Assembly: GCF_007655005.1 (NCBI RefSeq)
Contig: NZ_SZVW01000019.1
Span: 124,001 to 188,000 of the forward strand
Length of the DNA stretch: 64,000 nucleotides
Direction: 5' to 3'
Source: Streptomyces tibetensis
Lineage (GTDB): Bacteria; Actinomycetota; Actinomycetes; Streptomycetales; Streptomycetaceae
The notes beneath the pieces were generated by a model, which worked only from the letters and a program-made list of their open reading frames with translations, was not told the DNA's origin and made no database searches. Below, in pieces: positions 51,500 to 58,801 of the stretch (position 1 is its first letter; each line of letters starts with the position of its first letter). The position numbers were made by a program, and so were the translations under genes.

Positions 51500-51565
51500 A
51501 CCGAACCGTTCGGTTTGGTAGTCGGGGTGGTCGGCGCGTACAGTCAAACGGAACAGTTCGGTTTG
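51500..51565. promoter_or_regulatory. Two TetR-like operators between tetR and the reductase gene
   Basis: Two related palindromes: 51500-51514 (ACCGAA-CCG-TTCGGT) and 51545-51565 (CAAACGGAAC-A-GTTCGGTTTG). Both contain GAAC...GTTC half sites and lie in the divergent promoter region. Confidence 0.7.
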
Positions 51566-51607
51566 GCCTCTGTGGGTGAAGCCGACGAAATACCGGGGAG
51601 TGAACTC

Positions 51608-52600
51608 ATGCAGCACCGCAATCTGGGCTCTCAGGGTCTGCGCGTCTCGGCGCTCGGCCTGGGGACCATGGGCATGTCCATGGCCTACGGCGCCTCGAAC
51701 GACGACGAGAGCATCGCGACCATCCGCCGCGCCCACGAACTCGGCATCGACTTCTTCGACACCGCCGAGCTGTACGGCGCCGGTACCGGCAGTAACGAAA
51801 TCCTCCTGGGCAAGGCAGTCCGCGACTTCCGCGACGAGGTGGTCCTCGCCACCAAGTTCGGCTTCGACATGACGACCCAGCCGCTGGGCTCCGGCTTCGA
51901 CAGCCGCCCCGAGAACATCCGCAAGGTCGCCGAGAACAGCCTGCGCTACCTGCAGAGCGACCACATCGACCTCTTCTACCAGCACATCTCCGACCCCACC
52001 ATTCCGGTCGAGGAGGTCGCGGGCGTGGTCGGCGACCTGATCACCGAAGGCAAGGTGAAGTACTTCGGCCTGAGCAACGTCGGCCCCCAGTACATCCGAC
52101 GCGCCCACGCCGTCACCCCGCTCTCGGTGCTCCAGCACGAGTACTCGCTCTTCGAGCGGGAGGTGGAGGAGGAGATCCTTCCTGTCCTGCGGGAGCTCGG
52201 CATCGGCTTGGTGCCCTACTCCCCGCTCGGCCGCGGCTTCCTGACCGGGGCGGTCAAGCCCGCGAGTGAATACCCCGCGGACGACATGCGCAGCTGGGAC
52301 GAGCGCTGGCAGGGCGAGAACTACACCTACAACCTTCGCGCCACCGAACAGCTCAAGGAACTCGCCGCGGCCAAGGGCATCACCACCGCCCAACTCGCGC
52401 TGGCCTGGCTCCTCGCCCAGGGTCAGGACATCGTGCCCATCCCCGGCACCCGCAGTGCCAAGCGTCTCGAGGAGAACGCCGGCGCGGACGGCGTCCAGCT
52501 CACTGACGCCGACATGGCCCACATCACCGAGATCCTCCCCCACGGCTCGGCGGGCAGCCGATACCCGGCCGCGACACTGTCCAGCTTCACCACCGACTGA
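51608..52600 (+). CDS. Aldo/keto reductase
   Basis: A 330-residue NADPH-dependent reductase of the AKR13/YajO-like group. The catalytic tetrad is visible: Asp in GIDFFDTAELYG (with Tyr), Lys in VVLATKFGF, and His in DLFYQHISDP. Cofactor motifs are YFGLSNVGP and IPIPGTRSAKRLEEN. It reduces aldehydes or ketones; the substrate is unknown. ATG 51608 with GGGGAG upstream. Codon use is similar to the chromosome. Paired with a divergent TetR repressor, which suggests induction by a toxic carbonyl or drug. Confidence 0.92.
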   Translation: MQHRNLGSQGLRVSALGLGTMGMSMAYGASNDDESIATIRRAHELGIDFFDTAELYGAGTGSNEILLGKAVRDFRDEVVLATKFGFDMTTQPLGSGFDSRPENIRKVAENSLRYLQSDHIDLFYQHISDPTIPVEEVAGVVGDLITEGKVKYFGLSNVGPQYIRRAHAVTPLSVLQHEYSLFEREVEEEILPVLRELGIGLVPYSPLGRGFLTGAVKPASEYPADDMRSWDERWQGENYTYNLRATEQLKELAAAKGITTAQLALAWLLAQGQDIVPIPGTRSAKRLEENAGADGVQLTDADMAHITEILPHGSAGSRYPAATLSSFTTD

Positions 52601-52736
52601 TCCCGCCGACGCCACAACGCCTCTCCACCGTTGATGTGGTGAGGCGCCGGTGGCAGATGAGAGCGGCGGCCATGCCGACGAAGGCAAGGAAGTGCTCGGG
52701 CTTGCGTTCATAGCGGCGGTGTAGGCGACGGTGGTG
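52587..52736 (-). pseudogene. IS5-type transposase, C-terminal fragment
   Basis: On the minus strand it reads HRRLHRRYERKPEHFLAFVG then MAAALICHRRLTT, the end of an IS5-family DDE transposase. The middle of the protein is missing, replaced by an IstB fragment. Confidence 0.72.
52619..52645 (+). terminator. Hairpin after the aldo/keto reductase gene
   Basis: A 10-bp stem GCCTCTCCAC/GTGGTGAGGC with one mismatch, 18 bases after the stop codon. Confidence 0.55.
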
Positions 52737-53144
52737 TTTTTGGTCCACCCTCCAAACGACTCGTTGGTGGCGATGGCGACGCTGTTCTTCTCCTCCCGCT
52801 CCGTCAGCACCTGGAACAGCAGTTCAGCGCCGCGGCGGTCCAGTTCCATGTAGCCAAGTTCGTCTGTGCAGAGCAGATCGACGCGTCCGTAGCGGGCGAT
52901 GGTCTTGGTCAGGACCGTCTCGTCCGCCGCCTAGACCAACTCGTTGACCAGCTTGGTGGCGAGTGTGTAGCGGACCCGGAAGCCGGCCATGGCGGCCTCG
53001 GTGCCGAGCGCGATCAACAGGTGGGACTTGCCGGTGCCCGAGTCGCCGATCAGGCAGAGCGGCAGACCCTTCTTGACCCACTCGCAGGTCGCCAGGGTGT
53101 GAATGACGGCTGCGTCGACGTTCCCGTTGGCCTCGAAGTCGAGG
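52737..53144 (-). pseudogene. IstB (IS21-family helper ATPase), internal fragment with stop codon
   Basis: Minus-strand translation gives HTLATCEWVKKGLPLCLIGD then SGTGKSHLLIALGTEAAMAG (Walker A), RYTLATKLVNELV, a TAG stop at 52931-52933 where intact IstB has Glu, then IARYGRVDLLCTDELGYMEL (Walker B) and KNSVAIATNESFGGWTK. Both ends of istB and the whole istA gene are missing. Confidence 0.85.
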
Positions 53145-53619
53145 CCTGACTGTCGTGCATGTCGGCTCCGGAGATGCCCAGCGACAGCGGCAGTCCGTTC
53201 CGGTCTGTGAGCAGGTGAATTTTCGTTCCTGACTTGCCACGATCGGTCGGATCCGGTCCCGTCAGCATCCCCCTTTTACTGCACGGATGCTGACCGAATC
53301 GATCGCACCGCGGCCAGTCCAGCTCACCCCGAGCACCGAGTTCATCCAGGACCACGCGGTAGAGCCGGGCCCAGACCCGGTCCCGACTCCACTGTGCGAA
53401 CCTTCGGTACACCGTCTGCCAGGCCGGACCGAACACCGGCGGGAGCTGCCGCCGCGTACAGCCGGAGGTCGCGACGAAGATGATCGCGGCCAGTGCCTCG
53501 CGGTCACCGGCTCGACGCCGCCCCCCGCCCTGTGGACGCTTCACCTCGGCGGGCGGCACCACCCGCCGGAACAGAGCCCACAACTCGTCCGGTACCAACC
53601 GCTCAACAGGAATCGTCAT
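53139..53619 (-). pseudogene. IS5-type transposase, N-terminal fragment
   Basis: It starts MTIPVERLVPDELWALFRRV at 53619, with the family segments TSGCTRRQLPPVFGPAWQTV and RFAQWSRDRVWARLYR, then LTGPDPTDRGKSGTKIHLLT and GLPLSLGISGADMHDSQ. Between them two small opposite frameshifts move the catalytic stretch IDSVSIRAVKGG into another frame, so the first catalytic Asp is lost. The protein then runs into the IstB fragment. Confidence 0.8.
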
Positions 53620-53624
53620 GCCCG

Positions 53625-53653
53625 GTTCAACGCGCGATCGGGCCGTAAGAAAC
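53625..53653 (-). repeat. Right terminal inverted repeat
   Basis: Reverse complement matches 50689-50717 at 24 of 29 positions. It lies just upstream of the transposase start, as expected for an insertion-sequence end. Confidence 0.7.
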
Positions 53654-53659
53654 GATGTC

Positions 53660-54448
53660 TTAGCCGCGCACACCGCACAGGTGCAGCAGCGCGGCCACCC
53701 CGCGGTACGGATCCGTCCGCCCGGCCTTCTCCTCCACCGCGAGCAGCGTCTCCACGTCGGCCGGCACCTCCGCGCCGTCCGCCGCCGTGTCGGTGAACAC
53801 CCGCACCCCGTACCAGGCGTGCAGCGGCGCCCCGATTCCCGCGAGCGTCGACGTCAGGTCCTTCAGCCGGTCGGCCCGCACGTCGAGCCCCAGCCGGTTG
53901 CGGTAGGAGACGGTGTCGAAGGCCGTCAGTGCCCCGGACCAGTCACCGGACAGGCCTGGCCGGATCGCGAGCGCGTCCCCGTTGCGCACGAGCAAGGACA
54001 GCAGCCCGCCCGGCGCGAGCATCCGGGCGAGGCCCGCCAGCAGCGGGTCGGGCTCCTCGACGTACATCAGGACGCCGTGGCACAGCACCACGTCGAAACT
54101 GCCCGGCAGGAAGTGCACGCCGGTGTCCCGGCCGTCGCCCTCGATGATCCGCATCCGCTCCCGGATGCCCTCCGGCTCCCCGGCGAGGGACTCCCGGGCC
54201 ACGGCGACCATCGTCGCGTCCTGCTCCAGACCGGTCACCTGGTGTCCGGCCCGGGCCAGCCGCAGCGCCTGGGTGCCCTGGCCCATCCCCACGTCCAGCA
54301 CCCGCAGGCGCCGGCCGACCGGGAACCGGCCGACTATCTGCTCGTCCAGCTGGCGGGCCACCAGCTCCTGACGGACGACATCGCGCAGCCCACCCAGCTT
54401 GTCCAGCCAGGCATCCGCCGCACCCCCGGAGAACGGCGTCGTGGTCAG
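53660..54448 (-). CDS. SAM-dependent methyltransferase (UbiE/BioC-like), probable CTG start
   Basis: A class I methyltransferase: LRVLDVGMGQGTQALRLARA (SAM loop), GLEQDATMVAVARE, FDVVLCHGVLMYVEEPDP and LAPGGLLSLLVRN. The first conventional start in this frame is GTG 54361, but the 29 codons before it (TTTPFSGGAADAWLDKLGGL) look conserved and end at CTG 54448. That CTG overlaps the stop of the upstream gene as CTGA, in the same way as a normal ATGA overlap, with GGAGAG six bases before it. The coordinates use CTG; with GTG the protein is 233 residues. The 3' end abuts the accessory segment. Confidence 0.8.
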   Translation of the reverse strand: MTTTPFSGGAADAWLDKLGGLRDVVRQELVARQLDEQIVGRFPVGRRLRVLDVGMGQGTQALRLARAGHQVTGLEQDATMVAVARESLAGEPEGIRERMRIIEGDGRDTGVHFLPGSFDVVLCHGVLMYVEEPDPLLAGLARMLAPGGLLSLLVRNGDALAIRPGLSGDWSGALTAFDTVSYRNRLGLDVRADRLKDLTSTLAGIGAPLHAWYGVRVFTDTAADGAEVPADVETLLAVEEKAGRTDPYRGVAALLHLCGVRG

Positions 54449-55044
54449 GGCCGCTCTCCGCGCTTGACCTGCGGCTTGGGCAGCCGGAGCCGACGCATCT
54501 GGAGGGAGCGCATCAGGGCGTAGGCGACGGCGCCGCGCTTGTTCTCACCCGCGAAGCGCTCGTTCAGCTGCTTCTTCAGCCGGAAGGACGTGACGAACGA
54601 GTCGAGCACGATCAGCACGATCACCACGAGCCACAGCAGCAGCGCGACGTTCTGCAGCGAGGCCACCCGCACCATGCTCAGCGCGAGGATGACCACGGCC
54701 ATCGGCAGGAAGAACTCCGCGATGTTGAAGCGGGAGTCGACGAAGTCGCGCGCGAACCGGCGGACCGGTCCCTTGTCACGCGCGGGCAGATACCGCTCGT
54801 CGCCGCTCGCCAGCGCCTGGCGCTGCCGCTCCATCGCGGTACGGCGCTCCGCCCGCTGTCGCTTGGCGGCCTCCTTACGCGTCGTCGACGTGTTGGCCAC
54901 GCTGCGGCGCTGCGACTGGGCCGCAGTGCGCTTGGGCGTGGGGCGGCCCTTGGGGGCCTCGGGGTGACGGGGCTGACTGGAGTCGGTCACCGGCGCCTTG
55001 TCGGCGTCCTGGGCCTTCTCATCCTTCGCACGGCTACGGAACAC
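54445..55044 (-). CDS. DUF3043 membrane protein
   Basis: A 199-residue member of the actinobacterial DUF3043 family. Residues 1-95 are charged and Lys/Arg/Gln-rich (RRSVANTSTTRKEAAKRQRA). Two membrane segments follow (NIAEFFLPMAVVILALSMV and LLLWLVVIVLIVLDSFV), then a basic C-terminal tail. The conserved motif GPVRRFARDFVDSRFNIAEF is typical. GTG 55044 is chosen; TTG 55053 is an alternative. Its stop overlaps the methyltransferase start by four bases, implying coupled translation. Divergent from pspA. Confidence 0.87.
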   Translation of the reverse strand: MFRSRAKDEKAQDADKAPVTDSSQPRHPEAPKGRPTPKRTAAQSQRRSVANTSTTRKEAAKRQRAERRTAMERQRQALASGDERYLPARDKGPVRRFARDFVDSRFNIAEFFLPMAVVILALSMVRVASLQNVALLLWLVVIVLIVLDSFVTSFRLKKQLNERFAGENKRGAVAYALMRSLQMRRLRLPKPQVKRGERP

Positions 55045-55349
55045 AAAACCCAAGGGTAAGGGCTTTAGGGCATGGACCCCAGCCCGGTGGGGAACGATCC
55101 GGCAACACCAGTCGTCAGTAAGGGGACAGAGGGGACGTTGCGTACGCCTCCGGATGTTTCCCGGGGTGTACGGCTCCGGTAACCCCGGGGACCACCTACT
55201 CCCTACGCCGGAGCGGGAGCGTACGCAGTCGTCCTTGGGGATGAGCGCATCCGTCCCCGAACAGTGCGGTAATGGATGCAGGGCCCGTACTGTGGGTTCT
55301 GTCGCAGGAGCAGCTGCCGGAGTCGGTCAGAAGGGGGCGCGCGAAGCCC
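55045..55349. other. Divergent promoter region between DUF3043 gene and pspA
   Basis: About 300 bases without a gene. A hairpin-like stretch occurs near 55157-55186 (CCCGGGGTGTACGG with CCGGTAACCCCGGG), and GCGTACG occurs in both orientations. No clear known operator is seen. Confidence 0.5.
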
Positions 55350-56147
55350 ATGAGCGGTGTCATGAAGCGTATGGGGATGATCTTCCGCGCGAAGGCGAAC
55401 AAGGCCCTTGACCGGGCCGAGGACCCGCGCGAGACCCTCGATTACTCGTACCAGAAGCAGCTGGAGCTGCTGCAGAAGGTCCGCCGTGGCGTCGCCGACG
55501 TGGCGACCTCCCGCAAGCGCCTGGAACTGCAGCTGAACCAGCTGCAGTCGCAGTCCGGCAAGCTGGAGGACCAGGGCCGCAAGGCGCTCGCGCTGGGCCG
55601 CGAGGACCTGGCCCGCGAGGCGCTCTCCCGCCGGGCCGCGCTCCAGCAGCAGGTGACCGACCTGGAGACCCAGCACGCGACGCTCCAGGGCGAGGAGGAG
55701 AAGCTCACCCTCGCGGCCCAGCGGCTCCAGGCCAAGGTCGACGCCTTCCGCACGAAGAAGGAGACGATCAAGGCGACGTACACCGCGGCGCAGGCGCAGA
55801 CCCGGATCGGCGAGGCCTTCTCGGGCATCTCCGAGGAGATGGGCGACGTCGGCCTGGCGATCCAGCGCGCCGAGGACAAGACGGCCCAGCTCCAGGCCCG
55901 CGCCGGCGCCATCGACGAGCTGCTCGCCTCCGGCGCCCTCGACGACCAGTCCGGCATGCACAAGGACGACATCCAGGCCGAGCTGGACCGGCTCTCCGGT
56001 GGTACGGATGTAGAGCTGGAGCTGCAGCGCATGAAGGCCGAGCTGGCCGGAGGCCCGAGCAGCGGGCAGCAGGCCCTCGAAGGTGGCACGAGCCAGCAGC
56101 AGTCCCAGCAGCAGCCGCAGGACACCCCACGCTTCGACAAGCAGTAG
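55350..56147 (+). CDS. pspA: Phage-shock protein A (PspA/VIPP family)
   Basis: A 265-residue coiled-coil membrane-repair protein. The amphipathic N-terminus MSGVMKRMGMIFRAKANKAL precedes the family signature AEDPRETLDYSYQKQLELL; a long coiled coil runs to about 200, then a Ser/Gln-rich tail (TSQQQSQQQPQDT). PspA-family proteins form ESCRT-III-like assemblies on damaged membranes. ATG 55350 is chosen because it begins the conserved helix. pspAA follows 23 bases later in the same operon. The partners PspAB-HtpX are encoded at 16.3-17.8 kb. Confidence 0.93.
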   Translation: MSGVMKRMGMIFRAKANKALDRAEDPRETLDYSYQKQLELLQKVRRGVADVATSRKRLELQLNQLQSQSGKLEDQGRKALALGREDLAREALSRRAALQQQVTDLETQHATLQGEEEKLTLAAQRLQAKVDAFRTKKETIKATYTAAQAQTRIGEAFSGISEEMGDVGLAIQRAEDKTAQLQARAGAIDELLASGALDDQSGMHKDDIQAELDRLSGGTDVELELQRMKAELAGGPSSGQQALEGGTSQQQSQQQPQDTPRFDKQ

Positions 56148-56170
56148 GGGTCCACGCCTAGGAGGGCGAC

Positions 56171-56449
56171 ATGATCGTACGGATCATGGGGGAGGGCCAG
56201 GTGAGTCTGGCCGACGGCCACCTCGCCGAGCTGAACAAGCTGGACGACGAGCTCCTGGCGGAGATGGAGAACGGCGACGGCCCCGGCTTCCGCCGCACCC
56301 TCCAGGCCCTCCTGACCAGAGTCCGCGACCTCGGCGACCCCCTCCCGGACGACTCCCTGGAACCGTCGGAACTGATCCTGCCCTCTCCGGACGCGACGCT
56401 GGAGGAAGTCCGGGAGCTCCTGAGCGACGACGGCTTGATTCCGGGTTAG
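56171..56449 (+). CDS. pspAA: PspA-associated protein PspAA
   Basis: A 92-residue acidic protein: MIVRIMGEGQVSLADGHLAE ... LLTRVRDLGDPLPDDSLEPS ... EEVRELLSDDGLIPG. This is the standard PspAA fold partner encoded directly after pspA in actinobacteria. The ATG at 56171 has TAGGAGGGCGAC upstream. It is followed by a large inverted repeat that may end the operon. Confidence 0.92.
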   Translation: MIVRIMGEGQVSLADGHLAELNKLDDELLAEMENGDGPGFRRTLQALLTRVRDLGDPLPDDSLEPSELILPSPDATLEEVRELLSDDGLIPG

Positions 56450-56550
56450 GGCCTGCCGTTTGGATCAGGTCGCAGACGCGGGGCCTGGCCCCGCTCACCG
56501 GCGTCGAGAGGAACTGCCGGTTTCCTGCGACCTGATCCGAACGACAGGCC
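56450..56550. other. 100-base structured inverted repeat after pspAA
   Basis: Arms of 26 bases (56450-56475 and 56525-56550) pair with two mismatches; the core GGATCAGGTCGCAG/CTGCGACCTGATCC is exact. A second hairpin (CGGGGCCTGGCCCCG) sits inside. This could be a terminator or a small structured RNA. Confidence 0.7.
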
Positions 56551-56601
56551 TCAGCGGTCTGCGGGCAGTCGTGCCGATGGGCCGGCACGCGTGGGCGATG
56601 G

Positions 56602-56640
56602 GGCCCCCTGCTCGAGCGAAGCCGAGAGCTTGGGGGAGGC
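56602..56640. repeat. Streptomyces-type intergenic repeat (CTCGAGCGAAGCCGAGAGC)
   Basis: GCCCCCTGCTCGAGCGAAGC then CGAGAGCTTGGGGGAGGC. The ends pair into a hairpin. I recall this sequence from many Streptomyces intergenic regions; only one copy is in the window. Confidence 0.65.
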
Positions 56641-56743
56641 ACCCCGCCGCGCCGGGTCGCGCACTCGCCCTGGCCCCGACGCCGAGCACCTCACACCCGG
56701 CCCCCATACCCCCGCACACCCACCCCGGCTACCGTGAACCCCC

Positions 56744-57964
56744 GTGAGCACCCTCGCGCGGGCCAAACACCAGGCCAAGGCGCACCCCCTGGCCCTGGAC
56801 GCCGTCCTCGCCCTCGCCGTCCTGGTCTGCATGGTCGCCGGCTCGTTCGTCGAACCCCGCCACCGCGACAGCGTCAGCTGGGCCCTGCGCACCCCCGACC
56901 CCCTCAGCCTCGTCCTCATGGCCCTCGGCGCCGCCGCCCTGGTCTTCCGCCGCCGCGCCCCCATGACGGTCCTCGCCCTCACCGGCACCCTCTCCGTCAT
57001 CGAGTCCCTCACCGGCGACCCCCGCACCCCCGTCGCGATGTCCGCCGTGATCGCGCTGTACACCGTCGCCTCCACCACCGACCGCCCCACCACCTGGCGC
57101 GTCGGCCTGCTCACCATGACCGTGCTGACCGGCGCCGCCATGTCGGCCGGCTCCCTGCCCTGGTACGCCCAGGAGAACCTCGCGATCTTCGCCTGGACCG
57201 GCATCGGCGCCACCGCCGGCGACGCCGTCCGCAGCCGCCGCGCCTTCGTCCAGGCCATCAGGGAGCGCGCCGAGCGGGCCGAGCGCACCCGCGAGGAGGA
57301 GGCCCGCCGCCGCGTCGCCGAGGAACGCCTGCGCATCGCCCGGGACCTGCACGACGTCGTCGCCCACCACATCGCCCTGGTCAACGTGCAGGCCGGGGTC
57401 GCCGCCCACGTCATGGACAAGCGCCCCGACCAGGCCAAGGAAGCCCTCGGGCATGTCCGCGAGGCCAGCCGCTCCGCGCTGGGCGAACTCCGGGCCACCG
57501 TCGGCCTGCTCCGGCAGTCCGACGACCCCGAGGCCCCCACCGAACCCGCCCCGGGCCTGGACCGCCTCGACGAACTCACCGGCACCTTCCGCAACGCCGG
57601 CCTGCACATCGAGGTCGCCCGCGCCGACCAGGGCACCGCCCTGCCCGCGGCCGTCGACCTGGCCGCCTACCGGATCATCCAGGAGGCCCTCACCAACGTG
57701 CAGAAGCACGCCGGGCCCCAGGCCAAGGCGGAGGTCAGCGTCGTCCGCGTCGGACCGCACATCGAGATCACCGTGCTCGACGACGGCAGCGGCGAGCACG
57801 AGCCGCAGGACAGCGGCGGCGGCCACGGACTGCTCGGCATGCGCGAACGCGTCACCGCCCTACGCGGCACCCTCACCACCGGTCCCCGCTACGGAGGCGG
57901 CTTCCGCGTCCATGCGATCCTGCCGGTCAAGAACCGCACACCGACCGGGGAGGGCCCCGCATGA
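56744..57964 (+). CDS. Sensor histidine kinase (NarL/DesK type)
   Basis: A 406-residue kinase with four or five N-terminal membrane segments (residues ~18-150), then a coiled stretch EEEARRRVAEERLRIARDLH and the phosphoacceptor His in DLHDVVAHHIALVNVQAGVA. The ATP-binding domain has AYRIIQEALTNVQKHAG (N-box) and GHGLLGMRERV (G2 box). The start is GTG 56744. Its stop overlaps the regulator start as ATGA. An RND transporter gene follows the pair, which suggests control of efflux, by inference. Confidence 0.93.
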   Translation: MSTLARAKHQAKAHPLALDAVLALAVLVCMVAGSFVEPRHRDSVSWALRTPDPLSLVLMALGAAALVFRRRAPMTVLALTGTLSVIESLTGDPRTPVAMSAVIALYTVASTTDRPTTWRVGLLTMTVLTGAAMSAGSLPWYAQENLAIFAWTGIGATAGDAVRSRRAFVQAIRERAERAERTREEEARRRVAEERLRIARDLHDVVAHHIALVNVQAGVAAHVMDKRPDQAKEALGHVREASRSALGELRATVGLLRQSDDPEAPTEPAPGLDRLDELTGTFRNAGLHIEVARADQGTALPAAVDLAAYRIIQEALTNVQKHAGPQAKAEVSVVRVGPHIEITVLDDGSGEHEPQDSGGGHGLLGMRERVTALRGTLTTGPRYGGGFRVHAILPVKNRTPTGEGPA

Positions 57965-58641
57965 CCATCCGTGTCCTGCTCGCCGACGACCAGGCGCTGC
58001 TGCGCAGCGCCTTTCGTGTGCTCGTCGACTCGGAGCCCGACATGGAGGTGGTCGGCGAGGCCTGCGACGGCGCGGAAGCGGTCCGGCTGACGAAGGAGCA
58101 GCAGGCCGACGTCGTGCTCATGGACATCCGCATGCCCGGCACCGACGGTCTCGCCGCGACCCGCATGATCAGCGCAGACCCCGACCTCGCCGACGTCCGG
58201 GTCGTCATCCTGACGACCTTCGAGGTCGACGACTACGTCGTGCAGTCGCTGCGGGCCGGCGCCTCCGGCTTCCTCGGCAAGGGCTCCGAACCCGAGGAGC
58301 TGCTGAACGCCATCCGTATCGCCGCCGGTGGCCAGGCCCTGCTCTCCCCGGCGGCCACCACGGGCCTGATCGCCCGGTTCCTCGCACAGGACCCGGCCGA
58401 CGACGACCGGGACCCGGGTCGCGGCGAACGGCTCGACTCGCTCACCGTCCGCGAACGCGAGGTGCTGGTCCTCGTCGCCGGTGGGCACTCCAACGACGAG
58501 ATCGCCGAGCGCCTCGAAGTCAGCCCGCTGACGGTGAAGACGCACGTCAACCGGGCCATGGCCAAGCTCGGCGCCCGGGACCGCGCCCAGCTCGTGGTCA
58601 CCGCGTACGAGTCCGGCCTGGTCCGTCCAAGGGTGGAGTGA
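57961..58641 (+). CDS. NarL-type response regulator
   Basis: A 226-residue regulator. The receiver has D9/D10, phospho-acceptor D55 (VVLMDIRMPG), Thr in VVILTTFEVDDYV and Lys in FLGKGSEPEE. The LuxR helix-turn-helix is LTVREREVLVLVAGGHSNDE to LTVKTHVNRAMAKLGARDR. Translationally coupled to the kinase through a four-base overlap. A short hairpin at 58649-58667 follows. Confidence 0.95.
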   Translation: MTIRVLLADDQALLRSAFRVLVDSEPDMEVVGEACDGAEAVRLTKEQQADVVLMDIRMPGTDGLAATRMISADPDLADVRVVILTTFEVDDYVVQSLRAGASGFLGKGSEPEELLNAIRIAAGGQALLSPAATTGLIARFLAQDPADDDRDPGRGERLDSLTVREREVLVLVAGGHSNDEIAERLEVSPLTVKTHVNRAMAKLGARDRAQLVVTAYESGLVRPRVE

Positions 58642-58801
58642 GCTCTACCCGGCCGTACTGCGGCCGGAGTATGCGCCGCATAAAGATGTGGACCTGGGGC
58701 CTACAAAACCCCGCTCCCGCATGGCTCAGGGTGTAGGGGCGGGCGCTCATCTGCGCGTCCGCTGCCGCTTCTGCCGTTAAACAGAAGAGAGACCCTCACC
58801 C

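Larger units (their letters stand above)
50689..53653. mobile_element. Accessory segment bounded by 29-bp inverted repeats
   Basis: GTTTCTTATGGCGTGATCGC at the left end and, in opposite orientation, GTTTCTTACGGCCCGATCGC at the right end; 24 of 29 bases match. The segment carries tetR, an aldo/keto reductase gene and, at its right side, the remains of an IS5-type transposase reading away from the right repeat. The right repeat lies six bases from the stop codon of the methyltransferase gene. No clear target-site duplication is visible. Its identity as one mobile unit is inference. Confidence 0.6.

Noticed and set aside
50345-52849. An 834-residue open frame on the minus strand
   Set aside because: It runs antisense through the aldo/keto reductase and tetR genes, changes character several times and has a composition typical of high-GC shadow frames. 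Only a short piece is real protein sequence (IstB).
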